Source of the DNA: Lapillicoccus jejuensis
Lineage (GTDB): Bacteria; Actinomycetota; Actinomycetes; Actinomycetales; Dermatophilaceae
Direction: 5' to 3'
NCBI RefSeq assembly: GCF_006715055.1
Contig: NZ_VFMN01000001.1
Span: 2,976,001-3,040,000, forward strand
Length of the DNA stretch: 64,000 nucleotides
The position numbers and the translations under genes are program-made. Shown piece after piece: positions 56,617 to 64,000 of this stretch; position 1 is the first letter of the stretch; each line of letters begins with the position of its first letter. The notes under the pieces were generated by a model, which saw only the letters and a list, made by a program, of their open reading frames with translations, did no database searches and had not been told where the DNA came from.

Positions 56617-56708
56617 GGATAGTGGGCTCAAGTAGGGCCCTCCAGCCGCGCCCTCTCATCGCGAGGTGACGGGGAACCGTGCGTTTTGTCGATATGTCCA
56701 ACCGGCAC

Positions 56709-57851
56709 CTATTCCTCGTAAACGACGAAATTCGGCGTTTCCGACTGGTCGAGCGCGCCTAGGTCCAGAAGCCCAGCCCGCCAGGCTTGCTGCTCAGCGC
56801 GGACGAGCTCGAGAAGTCGGCCGATGAGGTGACGTCGGCTGTTGTATGCGTAGGTGTCGCCGAACCCGGCAGCGTTGAAGACGATGCGTCCCTCACCGGT
56901 CGCGAGAAGCTCCAGCGCCAGCGCTTCGTGCTGCTGAAATTTGGCTCTGAGCAGGTGGGCGATGGTCGCCTGCAGGGATGCGTCCCAGCCGGGTCGTGCC
57001 GGGATCCCACTCGCGATCTGACTAAGTCTGTAGGTGTTGGGTTCGGCGAGGACAGCGTCCTGAACGGCCCGGTCCGTCGTTCGGAGGGCCCAGTAGGCGT
57101 GCTCCACGGTCGGGTACAGCACGTCACCTATGCGGACCGGCGCCGGGTACTGGGTGTGGAGGCCGAGGATGCCTGGAGGATCGGGCCACCCGTTGTGGTG
57201 GAAGGAGCCCGGGACCACGACCGCAGGCGCGACAGTCGGGGTGCGCTCAGCCGCCTCGTCCCGGCCGGCTCGCCACTCGGCGAAGTACGCGAGCGCCGTC
57301 TCGCGGCGTTCCTCGGTCACGGACTGGCCGGCGAGTTTCTTGCCCAGGGGGGTGATGAGGACCTGCAGGGGCCAGTCCTTGGCGTCCATGTCGCCGAGGA
57401 TGTATCGGCGGCGGTGCTCGGGGATGTCGTCGTACGCGCCCGCGAGACGCTGTCTGTTCGCATCGGTCTGCTCGGCCAGGAACAGGTCGAGGGCTTCGAG
57501 GCACCGACCGGCGGAGTCGAGGCGGCCGTTAAGGGTCTCGATCTGGTCGACGACCTCGCGGTAGAGCTCATCTGCACCGACCCAGGACTGGACATTCTTG
57601 AACGTCCACGACGCCAGTTCGTGCGCGGACGCCTCGGCGCCCTCCTTGAGCGACGTCGCCACCCAGCCACTGCGAAGTTTGTCGCGGAACTGCTCAACCG
57701 TCACCAGGCCCCAGCAGTCAACGAGGCCGTCGGCGTACACGATGAGGTCGGTTAGGTAGTACGAACCGCCGTTGTTGATGAACGCATGCCGCCAAGAGCC
57801 GATGACGCTCTCACCATCGACATCGCGCGAAGTTCGACTCCACATGGCCAT
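56709..57851 (-). CDS. NADAR-domain protein with N-terminal uncharacterised domain
   Basis: 380 residues from ATG 57851, placed by a TAGATT -10 ending 7 bases upstream. The N-terminal domain (about 10-95) has SWRHAFINNGGSYYLTDLI, VDCWGLVTVEQFRDKLRSGW and VATSLKEGAEASAHELASW, a pattern I recall only as a domain of unknown function. A helical linker follows. The C-terminal NADAR domain (about 230-360) has YPTVEHAYWALRTTD, DASLQATIAHLLRAKFQQHE and LLATGEGRIVFNAAG. NADAR enzymes act on N-glycosidic bonds, including removal of ADP-ribose from guanine. Base composition is visibly less G+C-rich than the surroundings, a sign of transfer; defence or toxin reversal is plausible. Confidence 0.85.
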   Translation of the reverse strand: MAMWSRTSRDVDGESVIGSWRHAFINNGGSYYLTDLIVYADGLVDCWGLVTVEQFRDKLRSGWVATSLKEGAEASAHELASWTFKNVQSWVGADELYREVVDQIETLNGRLDSAGRCLEALDLFLAEQTDANRQRLAGAYDDIPEHRRRYILGDMDAKDWPLQVLITPLGKKLAGQSVTEERRETALAYFAEWRAGRDEAAERTPTVAPAVVVPGSFHHNGWPDPPGILGLHTQYPAPVRIGDVLYPTVEHAYWALRTTDRAVQDAVLAEPNTYRLSQIASGIPARPGWDASLQATIAHLLRAKFQQHEALALELLATGEGRIVFNAAGFGDTYAYNSRRHLIGRLLELVRAEQQAWRAGLLDLGALDQSETPNFVVYEE

Positions 57852-57858
57852 GGACGGC

Positions 57859-57864
57859 AATCTA
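57859..57864 (-). promoter_or_regulatory. Leaderless -10 of the NADAR gene
   Basis: TAGATT on the minus strand, 7 bases before ATG 57851. Confidence 0.5.
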
Positions 57865-58078
57865 CGTTCGGAGACATGGTCACGCGGACATCTCCGCACG
57901 GAGAACTCGGCGATCCTGCCGCTGACGGCCCCGAACGGCACGAAAAAGCGGCGGCGCCCGGACACGAGTTCGCGAACCGCAGGCCCGAGCGCGAGGAGTG
58001 CGCTAGCTGTGTCGCTTCCCTCACGAGGCTCCTAGCCGACCTGCGAGACGCCGTACGGCGTCCTGCGGGACCCGGGGC

Positions 58079-58084
58079 TAGAGT
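58079..58084 (+). promoter_or_regulatory. Leaderless -10 of ilvD
   Basis: TAGAGT, 8 bases before ATG 58093. A 16-bp palindrome with centre GCCGTACGGC (58047-58062) lies just upstream. Confidence 0.45.
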
Positions 58085-58092
58085 CCGCGGGT

Positions 58093-59799
58093 ATGACGAC
58101 CGAGACGCCGGCCCCCGACATCAAGCCCCGCTCCCGCGACGTCACCGACGGGCTCGAGAAGACCGCCTCGCGCGGCATGCTCCGGGCCGTCGGCATGGGG
58201 GACGACGACTGGGCCAAGCCGCAGATCGGCGTCGCGAGCTCGTGGAACGAGATCACGCCGTGCAACCTGTCGCTCGACCGGCTGGCCAAGGCGGTCAAGG
58301 ACGGCGTGCACGCCGGCGGCGGCTACCCGCTCGAGTTCGGCACCATCTCCGTGTCCGACGGGATCTCGATGGGTCACGAGGGGATGCACTTCTCGCTCGT
58401 GTCGCGCGAGGTCATCGCCGACTCGGTCGAGACCGTGATGAACGCCGAGCGCCTCGACGGGTCGGTGCTCCTCGCCGGCTGCGACAAGTCGCTTCCCGGG
58501 ATGATGATGGCGGCCGCGCGGCTCGACCTCGCGTCGGTCTTCCTCTACGCCGGGACGATCCTGCCCGGCATCGCCAAGCTCTCCGACGGCTCGGAGAAGG
58601 AGGTGACGATCATCGACGCGTTCGAGGCGGTCGGCGCCTGCGCCGCGGGCAAGATGTCGCGCGCCGACGTCGACGCCATCGAGCGGGCGATCTGCCCGGG
58701 TGAGGGCGCGTGCGGCGGGTTCTACACGGCCAACACGATGGCCGCCATCGGCGAGGCGCTCGGGATGTCGCTGCCGGGGTCGGCCGCGCCGCCGGCCACC
58801 GACCGGCGCCGCGACATCTTCGCCCGCAAGTCCGGCGAGGCCGTCGTCGAGCTGCTGCGCCGCGGGATCACCGCGCGGCAGATCATGACCAAGGAGGCGT
58901 TCGAGAACGCCATCGCCGTGACGATGGCCTTCGGCGGCTCGACCAACGCGGTGCTGCACCTGCTCGCCATCGCGCACGAGGCCGAGGTCGACCTGACCAT
59001 CGAGGACTTCAAGCGGGTCGGCGCGAGGGTGCCTCACCTGGCCGACGTCAAGCCGTTCGGCCGGTTCGTCATGAAGGACATCGACCGGATCGGCGGCATC
59101 CCCGTCGTCATGAAGGCGCTGCTCGACGCCGGCATCATGCACGGCGACTGCCTGACCGTGACCGGGAAGACAGTGGCCGAGAACCTGGCCGACGTGCCGC
59201 CGCCGGACCCCGACGGCCACGTGATCCGCGCCATGGAGAACCCGATCCACCGCACCGGCGGCATCACGATCCTCACCGGGTCGCTCGCGCCGGAGGGCGC
59301 GGTCGTCAAGTCGGCCGGCTTCGACACCGACTCCTACACCGGGACCGCGCGCGTCTTCGACGGCGAGCGGGCGGCGATGGACTTCGTGGAGAGCGGCAAG
59401 CTCGCCGCCGGCGACGTCGTCGTCATCCGGTACGAAGGCCCCAAGGGCGGCCCGGGCATGCGCGAGATGCTCGCCGTCACCGGCGCCATCAAGGGCACCG
59501 GGCTCGGCAAGGACGTCCTGCTCATGACCGACGGCCGGTTCTCCGGAGGCACGACGGGTCTCTGCGTCGGGCACATCGCGCCCGAGGCCGTCGACGGCGG
59601 ACCGATCGCGTTCGTCCGGGACGGCGACACGATCCGGCTCGACGTGGCGGCCGGCACCCTCGATGTCGACGTGTCGCCGGAGGAGCTGGCCGAGCGCGCC
59701 AAGGACTTCACCCCGCCGCCGCCGAAGTACCCGCGCGGGGTGCTCGCGAAGTACCGCAAGCTCGTCGGGAGCGCGAGTCGGGGCGCGGTCCTGGAGTAG
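58093..59799 (+). CDS. ilvD: Dihydroxy-acid dehydratase
   Basis: 568 residues. IlvD/Edd family with the Fe-S cysteines in [12 protein letters not shown] (one), [10 protein letters not shown] (two) and [14 protein letters not shown] (three), and the C-terminal [17 protein letters not shown]. It dehydrates 2,3-dihydroxy-isovalerate and 2,3-dihydroxy-3-methylvalerate to the keto acids of valine and isoleucine synthesis. It is monocistronic: the next gene is convergent and meets it end to end without a spacer. No attenuator is seen. Confidence 0.96.
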   Translation: MTTETPAPDIKPRSRDVTDGLEKTASRGMLRAVGMGDDDWAKPQIGVASSWNEITPCNLSLDRLAKAVKDGVHAGGGYPLEFGTISVSDGISMGHEGMHFSLVSREVIADSVETVMNAERLDGSVLLAGCDKSLPGMMMAAARLDLASVFLYAGTILPGIAKLSDGSEKEVTIIDAFEAVGACAAGKMSRADVDAIERAICPGEGACGGFYTANTMAAIGEALGMSLPGSAAPPATDRRRDIFARKSGEAVVELLRRGITARQIMTKEAFENAIAVTMAFGGSTNAVLHLLAIAHEAEVDLTIEDFKRVGARVPHLADVKPFGRFVMKDIDRIGGIPVVMKALLDAGIMHGDCLTVTGKTVAENLADVPPPDPDGHVIRAMENPIHRTGGITILTGSLAPEGAVVKSAGFDTDSYTGTARVFDGERAAMDFVESGKLAAGDVVVIRYEGPKGGPGMREMLAVTGAIKGTGLGKDVLLMTDGRFSGGTTGLCVGHIAPEAVDGGPIAFVRDGDTIRLDVAAGTLDVDVSPEELAERAKDFTPPPPKYPRGVLAKYRKLVGSASRGAVLE

Positions 59800-60601
59800 T
59801 CAGAGGATCGACCTGGGCTCGGTCCCGGCCAGCAGGGCGAGGGTCAGCTGTGCCTGAGTCCGATGGTCTGCGGGCAGTGCCCGCCATGCCTCGTGGTCCA
59901 TCGGGAGACGGCGCACAAGGGTCAACACCCGCTGCCGGTCCGAGCCGGCGAATCCAGCCCGTTCGGCGAACGGGTCGTCGATGCAGGCGAGCAGCGCGGC
60001 GGCGTCGAAGAGATGGCGGTCCCCATCCCGGGAGTCAGCGGTGTAGGCAGCAGCCTTGAGGATCAGTGCTCCGAAGGGTCGCGGTACCGAGACGGTCGCC
60101 GTCGCGCCGCGCACGATCTCCAACCGTGCATTGACAGTTCGGCGCAGTGCCTGAGTGCCTCCCTCGATGCGGGTCATCTCATGTCCACGCAGCGTCTCGA
60201 TCACCCGCGGAGCAGGGTGGTCCGCGATGAGCACGTCCACCTGATCCTGCTCGTCCGCGCCGACGACGAGATCGACGGTGGACGCGCCTCGGACGAAGCG
60301 GTGTGCCGTGTTGTGGCGCGGGTCGATGCTGGGTCGAAAGCGGTAGCCGAGGATCTCGAGGGCAGTCGCCACGGCGCTTGGGAGTCCTCGACGCGTCTCC
60401 AGGTGCAGCACGATGTCGACATCGTTGGTGGGCCGCACGATGCCCAGGCCGTGATGGACGGTGTGGAGCTGTCATCAAGCCGCCGACCAGCGTCCAGCTC
60501 CCGTCGGGGAGAGCCTGGGCCAGCTCGGCCACGCTGGGCCACGGGTCCGGCCATCCCCCTGTTGCGGTGGTGATCTCGATCGTCGGGCGGTCCGGAATCA
60601 C
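59800..60601 (-). pseudogene. AbiEii-like nucleotidyltransferase, frameshifted
   Basis: GTG 60601 overlaps the stop of the upstream HTH gene (GTGA). The first frame gives MIPDRPTIEITTATGGWPDP and then SVAELAQALPDGSWTLVGGLM, after which the frame breaks at 60472. The next frame, one step away, continues exactly as expected: QLHTVHHGLGIVRPTNDVDIVLHLE, through to 59800. The GG...DVDIVL nucleotidyltransferase signature is thus split by a two-base loss or one-base gain. Intact, it would be about 266 residues. AbiEii/MenT-like toxins transfer nucleotides to target RNAs; this one is probably inactive. The site is not a homopolymer. Confidence 0.75.
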
Positions 60602-61263
60602 CGATGGGCCTCCATCGCGTCGTCGAGGGCACGTCGGCCGGCGCTCCGCAGGCGTGGGTCGCTGCTCGTCGCCGCATCCAGCGCCGCGACCGTCAGGGTG
60701 TCGACGAGGCCGCGGACTCGCGCGGTGTCGAAGCCGGTCGTCCTCAGCACGACGGTCCCGTCGGTCGCCTCCCGCAGGCCCAGCGTGAGCACCACACGGT
60801 CCAGGTCGTCCTCCGCGAGATAGCCGTCCACGCTGCCGTCGACCGCATCGCTGATGCCGAGCTGGCGCAGGTCGGTGGCGAGGACCAGAGCTCGCAGTCG
60901 GGGGATCGCCGCGCGGTGAGCTTCATAGGTGCGGACGCGCGTGCGGTCCCGCATGCGAGTCAGCAGCTCGTCGACGTCGCGAGTCTCGCGTAGCGCCGTC
61001 CGGAGGCGAGAGGTCTGCACCGTGCCCAGCCAGTCGACGTCACGGCCGGACAGGAAGGCGACGGCTCCCCATGCGGTGGGCTCGGCCCACGCGCGAGTCC
61101 GCCCCTGTCGGTGCGACCGGAGGTACCGGTCGACGGACGCCCGGTCGACGAGCCCGCGGGCGATGCGGTCGACCGCACCGGAGTCCGCCAGTCTGCGGGC
61201 ATGCCGGGTCGACACCCCCAGGGCGTTCGCCGTCTCCTCGATGCTGAGGAACCCATCAGCCAT
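60598..61263 (-). CDS. AbiEi-like HTH regulator/antitoxin
   Basis: 221 residues, ATG 61263. The N-terminal excisionase-type HTH is FLSIEETANALGVSTRHARR LADSGAVDRIARGLVDRASVDRYL. A larger helical C-terminal domain follows (DVDWLGTVQTSRLRTALRET, LRALVLATDLRQLGISDAVDG), unlike a plain excisionase. It overlaps the nucleotidyltransferase-like gene by GTGA. The pairing resembles AbiEi-AbiEii modules in which the HTH protein represses the operon. The antitoxin role is inference; the sequence similarity to AbiEi is only in layout. Confidence 0.7.
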   Translation of the reverse strand: MADGFLSIEETANALGVSTRHARRLADSGAVDRIARGLVDRASVDRYLRSHRQGRTRAWAEPTAWGAVAFLSGRDVDWLGTVQTSRLRTALRETRDVDELLTRMRDRTRVRTYEAHRAAIPRLRALVLATDLRQLGISDAVDGSVDGYLAEDDLDRVVLTLGLREATDGTVVLRTTGFDTARVRGLVDTLTVAALDAATSSDPRLRSAGRRALDDAMEAHR

Positions 61264-61267
61264 AACA

Positions 61268-61296
61268 GATAAGGTCCCCTATCGGACGTAATCTGT
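61268..61296. promoter_or_regulatory. Palindromes upstream of the HTH/nucleotidyltransferase pair
   Basis: An imperfect palindrome GATAAGGTCCCCTATC (61268-61283), 5 bases before the start, is nested within ACAGAT (61265-61270) ... ATCTGT (61291-61296). A candidate autoregulatory operator. Confidence 0.45.
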
Positions 61297-61340
61297 AAAG
61301 CGGCGATCATCCGTCGAGGCGTGGGCTGCTGAGGAGGGGA

Positions 61341-62456
61341 TCAGAGCAACGCGTCCGGCGGCTCGGCCGCGGCCGGGCCGCCGCGACCGACGGTGCGCGG
61401 GGCGTCGTACCCGCCCTCGGGTGGGACCATCTCGCCGCGCACGCCGAGCAGCCGGATGGGCCGGTCGCCCTGGTCGAGGCCGGCGAGGAGCTCGAGGGCG
61501 ACGGCGGCGAGGGTCGGGGCGTCGTACGTCGGCTGGGGCAGGGTGCGCACCCGGGTCGTCGTGAAGAAGGGCTTGTAGCGGACCTTGAGGCCGACCCGCT
61601 GCGCCGGGCGGCCTTCGTGCCGCAGGTCGGTCTCGACCTGCCGGGCCAGCTCCTCGATGGCGGCCGCGACCTCCTCGGGGGTGACCAGGTCGCGCTGGTA
61701 CGTCGTCTCGCGCCCGTGCGCCCGCGCGACCCACGGGGTGTCGTCGACGACGTTGGTCGACAGGCCACGCCCGAGCCGGCGGTAGTGCGGGCCCATCCGC
61801 GGTCCGAACTCCGTCGTGAGCGCGTCCTCGTCGGCGCGCGCGAGGTCGGTCACCGTCGTGACGCCGAGGGCCTCGAGCCGGGCGGCGATGCGGTTGCCGA
61901 TGCCCCAGATCGCCGTCGTCGGGCGGTCGCCCATCACCTCGACCCAGGTGTCACGGGTGAGGACGAAGGTGCCGCGGGGCTTGCCGAAGTCGGTCGCGAT
62001 CTTCGCCCGCACCGTCGTGTCGCCGATGCCGACGGAGCAGTGCAGGTCGGTCGCGGCCAGCACCTCGGCCTGGATCCGCTCGGCGTAGGCGACCGGGTCG
62101 CCGACCTCGGCGTCGTCGACGCCGACGAACGCCTCGTCCCAACCGAGGACCTGCACCGTCGCGCCAGGCTGCGCCTTGAGGGTCTCCATGACGCGCGCCG
62201 AGACCTCCTCGTAGACGGGTCGGTCGACGGGCAGGAAGACGCAGTCCTGGCACTTGCGCTGGGCCAGCCGCAGCGCCATCCCGGAGCGGACGCCGAAGGC
62301 CCGGGCCTCGTACGACGCCGTCGAGACCACCGCCCGCTCGGTCGGGTCACCGCGGCCGCCGACGACGACCGGTTTGCCCGCGAGCTCCGGGTGGCGCAGG
62401 ACCTCGACCGCGGCCAGGAACTGGTCGAGGTCGACGTGCAGCACCCAGCGCGCCAT
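61341..62456 (-). CDS. dinB: DinB2-type Y-family DNA polymerase (Pol IV) with leucine steric gate
   Basis: 371 residues from ATG 62456; CAGGAT ends 6 bases upstream. It begins MARWVLHVDLDQFLAAVE, close to mycobacterial DinB2. Palm catalytic acids are Asp9 and the Asp-Glu in GWDEAFVGV. The steric-gate position, Phe13 in E. coli Pol IV, is Leu14 here, as in mycobacterial DinB2, which incorporates ribonucleotides readily. Fingers (YEARAFGVRSGMAL), thumb HhH (TAIWGIGNRIAARLEALGV) and little-finger domain are complete. The short tail lacks a beta-clamp motif that I can recognise. Translesion or ribo-patch synthesis is likely. Confidence 0.93.
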   Translation of the reverse strand: MARWVLHVDLDQFLAAVEVLRHPELAGKPVVVGGRGDPTERAVVSTASYEARAFGVRSGMALRLAQRKCQDCVFLPVDRPVYEEVSARVMETLKAQPGATVQVLGWDEAFVGVDDAEVGDPVAYAERIQAEVLAATDLHCSVGIGDTTVRAKIATDFGKPRGTFVLTRDTWVEVMGDRPTTAIWGIGNRIAARLEALGVTTVTDLARADEDALTTEFGPRMGPHYRRLGRGLSTNVVDDTPWVARAHGRETTYQRDLVTPEEVAAAIEELARQVETDLRHEGRPAQRVGLKVRYKPFFTTTRVRTLPQPTYDAPTLAAVALELLAGLDQGDRPIRLLGVRGEMVPPEGGYDAPRTVGRGGPAAAEPPDALL

Positions 62457-62462
62457 CACCCC

Positions 62463-62468
62463 ATCCTG
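62463..62468 (-). promoter_or_regulatory. Leaderless -10 of dinB
   Basis: CAGGAT on the minus strand, 6 bases before ATG 62456. Confidence 0.4.
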
Positions 62469-62487
62469 CCCGTCACCGCCCCGTCGT

Positions 62488-62533
62488 AGCGTCCGCACCA
62501 TCGAGGCACCGGTGCCTCGATGTTGCGGACGCT
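62488..62533. terminator. 46-bp palindrome (family A) between M50-like gene and dinB
   Basis: 23-bp arms (62488-62510 with 62511-62533) with one mismatch and no loop. It lies 5 bases past the M50-like stop. It shares its outer GTCCGCA and inner GCACCGGTGC blocks with 63451-63492. Confidence 0.65.
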
Positions 62534-62538
62534 GCGTC

Positions 62539-63390
62539 TCACCAGGTGACGCCGCGGGTGACGACGAGGAGCTTGACGAGGACGAGGACGAGGAACAGCA
62601 CCCACGCCACGACCGGCACCGGGGGAGCGGGTTGCGTCGGGAGGGTCGTCGGGTCCTGCCGGGCGCGGGCTCGCTGCCAGAAGACCATGGCCAGCGGTGA
62701 GAACACCGCGAGCGACGCCGAGCCGAGGAGGATGGCGACGACGTCGCCGTCCTGGGTCCCCGCGGTCCGCGCGAGGAAGGCCAGCTCGAGGAGCACGGCG
62801 ACCGCCGTCCCGACCAGCCAGGGCCAGACGATCATGGCCCGCAGCTCGTAGAGGTCCCGGGCCCAGGTCACGGCCACCGCGGCGAACCGCCGCACCAGCA
62901 GCACCATGAGGACGACCCCGACGGCGCCTATCGCCCACGCCACCCAGCCCGGCGCGCTCAGGGCCGCGAGCCCGGCGCCGGTGTCGCCGCTGCTCACCAG
63001 CGGCGCGATGACGAGGTAGCCGATGCCTTCCTGGGCACTGAGGAAGCCGGCCCACGCCAGCCACAGCCGCCACCAGCCAGGCGGCCGCAGCCGCGCGAGA
63101 GCGACGACGAGCAGCCCACTGAGGAGGCTGAAGGCGGGTCCGGTCAGCGCCGTCACCGCGTGCTGACCCGGCGTCGGCTCCGGGGAGAAGCGCACCTGGC
63201 TGGTGAACTGCGTCGGCGTCAGCCCGAGCAGCAGGCCGGCGACGGCGTGAGACGTCTCGTGCAGCGCGATGACGACCACCTGCCCGAGGACGAGCGCCGC
63301 GGTCGACGCGAGCAGCATCCGACGGGCGTCACCTGGCGGCGCGAGACGGGCGTGGACGTCGATGTCACGAGTGATGTCCCCCTGGACCAT
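62539..63390 (-). CDS. M50-like membrane zinc metallopeptidase
   Basis: 283 residues from ATG 63390. The first membrane helix carries the zinc motif HETSH (VVIALHETSHAVAGLLLG), the hallmark of M50/site-2-protease-like proteins. ALTGPAFSLLSGLLVVALA matches the second conserved region, though the usual NxxPxxxLDG is not clear. Seven hydrophobic segments in total. A role in intramembrane proteolysis is possible, but the missing third zinc ligand makes activity uncertain. Flanked on both sides by related palindromes. Confidence 0.75.
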   Translation of the reverse strand: MVQGDITRDIDVHARLAPPGDARRMLLASTAALVLGQVVVIALHETSHAVAGLLLGLTPTQFTSQVRFSPEPTPGQHAVTALTGPAFSLLSGLLVVALARLRPPGWWRLWLAWAGFLSAQEGIGYLVIAPLVSSGDTGAGLAALSAPGWVAWAIGAVGVVLMVLLVRRFAAVAVTWARDLYELRAMIVWPWLVGTAVAVLLELAFLARTAGTQDGDVVAILLGSASLAVFSPLAMVFWQRARARQDPTTLPTQPAPPVPVVAWVLFLVLVLVKLLVVTRGVTW

Positions 63391-63450
63391 GCCGCCCACC
63401 CTGCCCCCGGGGCTCCGCACGGCCCCTGACGTCCGTCACGGAAGTCCGGA

Positions 63451-63492
63451 CGTCCGCAACTCTGCGGCACCGGTGCCGCAGAGTTGCGGACG
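63451..63492. terminator. 42-bp perfect palindrome (family A) after the acetyltransferase gene
   Basis: 21-bp perfect arms (63451-63471 with 63472-63492), directly abutting the stop codon of the acetyltransferase. Related to 62488-62533. Confidence 0.65.
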
Positions 63493-64000
63493 CTAGACGT
63501 CGGTGCCGCGGTTGACCCAGGTCGACGTCACGGTCATGCCGACCTTCTCGTAGAGCCCCAGCGCGCCGGTGCGCGAGTCGGTGGACAGCTCGCACCGGGT
63601 GCGACCGCGGGACCGGCCGCCCGCGAAGGCGTCGACGAGCAGCGCTCTCGCCAGCCCGCGCCCGCGGTGCGCGCGCTCGACGGCGAGCTGGTCGACGTAC
63701 GCCGTCGCGCCGCTGTCGACGACGACCGCGGCGCCGACGACCGCGCCGTCCGGCGCGGTGACCAGCCGCAGCATCGACCGGGTGAAGCCGGGGCGCAGCA
63801 CCGTCACCGCCGCCCAGTCCTCGTAGGCGGTCGGGGTGCGGTCCGGCCACTCGGAGAAGGCGCGCTCGACGACGCCGTACGCCAGCCGCTCCTCACCGGG
63901 CTCGAGCCCGCGGACGGCGTACCCCGCGGGCAGCGGCTGCGGCTCGATCTCGCGGCCCTCCTCGAGGGCGAGCACCCACGACGTCCAGCGCACACGCCAG
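63493..64000 (-). CDS. GNAT acetyltransferase, C-terminal part (5' end outside the window)
   Basis: The frame is open through base 64000, so the start is not in the window; GTG 63993 is not supported as a true start. About 168 residues are visible. The second half is a GNAT domain with AAVVVDSGATAYVDQLAVERAHRGRGLARALLVDAF (CoA loop HRGRGLA) and SRTGALGLYEKVGMTV. The visible N-terminal part (WVLALEEGREIEPQPLPAGYAVRGLE) looks like the link in two-domain GNAT proteins. Substrate unknown. Confidence 0.85.
   Translation of the reverse strand, partial: WRVRWTSWVLALEEGREIEPQPLPAGYAVRGLEPGEERLAYGVVERAFSEWPDRTPTAYEDWAAVTVLRPGFTRSMLRLVTAPDGAVVGAAVVVDSGATAYVDQLAVERAHRGRGLARALLVDAFAGGRSRGRTRCELSTDSRTGALGLYEKVGMTVTSTWVNRGTDV

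Noticed and set aside
57876-58703. Plus-strand frame from ATG 57876 with a TACGTT hexamer 7 bases upstream and an [20 protein letters not shown] stretch
   Set aside because: It has no stop until 600 bases inside ilvD in another frame, and the later part is clearly a shadow. At most a gene remnant near 57880-58070; not supported enough to list.
62457-62501. Upstream extension of dinB to 62501
   Set aside because: It reads through the palindrome and the CAGGAT -10, and the polymerase family begins at MARWVLHVDLDQF.

Overview
The window is about 72% G+C, densely coded and rich in GTG starts. It looks like a chromosomal segment of an actinobacterium, most likely Micrococcales and perhaps near Intrasporangiaceae; the family level is a guess. 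The best evidence is gene order: etfB-etfA, a NifS/IscS-type cysteine desulfurase, mnmA, a MetE-like protein, ligA and gatCAB lie together in the order familiar from Mycobacterium and its relatives. I found no rRNA, tRNA, CRISPR array, insertion sequence or replication origin. No stretch above 300 bases lacks a gene. The largest gaps (about 24.99-25.20, 43.31-43.54, 47.20-47.46 and 57.85-58.09 kb) hold promoters, a T-box leader, or nothing recognisable (43.31-43.54 kb).

Layout. 1-13.8 kb: an exported copper-protein locus with a giant beta-helix surface protein (5' end outside the window), three multicopper-oxidase-like proteins, a small anchored protein and a CopC-CopD fusion. 13.9-21.3 kb: a polyol locus, with a SorC-type regulator divergent from an ABC importer (binding protein and two permeases, no ATPase), a mannitol-dehydrogenase-family enzyme and a xylulokinase; D-arabitol to xylulose-5-phosphate fits best. 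21.4-39.7 kb: housekeeping genes (ETF, cysteine desulfurase and MnmA for tRNA thiolation, a MetE-like protein, L,D-transpeptidase, DNA ligase, GatCAB) with small accessory genes between them. 39.7-48.1 kb: a toxin-antitoxin-like pair with a nonsense-mutated toxin, an LPXTG surface protein, an FNT channel, a DUF937 protein, a 2-hydroxyacid dehydrogenase, a CPT-like kinase, and an archaeal-type aspartyl-tRNA synthetase behind a T-box. 48.1-56.6 kb: a TetR-controlled YhgE/Pip membrane system, HAD hydrolase, FMN reductase/TetR pair, exported beta-propeller, PLP enzyme, acetyltransferase, VOC protein and SixA-like phosphatase. 56.7-64 kb: a NADAR protein of lower G+C, ilvD, an AbiEi/AbiEii-like pair with a frameshifted nucleotidyltransferase, a DinB2-type polymerase, an M50-like protease and a partial acetyltransferase.

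Connections. The T-box aspartyl-tRNA synthetase (specifier GAC) and GatCAB would together supply Asn-tRNA if the synthetase is non-discriminating. The cysteine desulfurase and MnmA overlap and supply sulfur for tRNA 2-thiouridine. Many genes have a -10-like hexamer 6-8 bases before the start codon, which indicates widespread leaderless transcription and was used to choose several starts. Three genes carry single disruptive lesions (PPOX frameshift, toxin amber codon, AbiEii-like frameshift), two of them in toxin-like genes.
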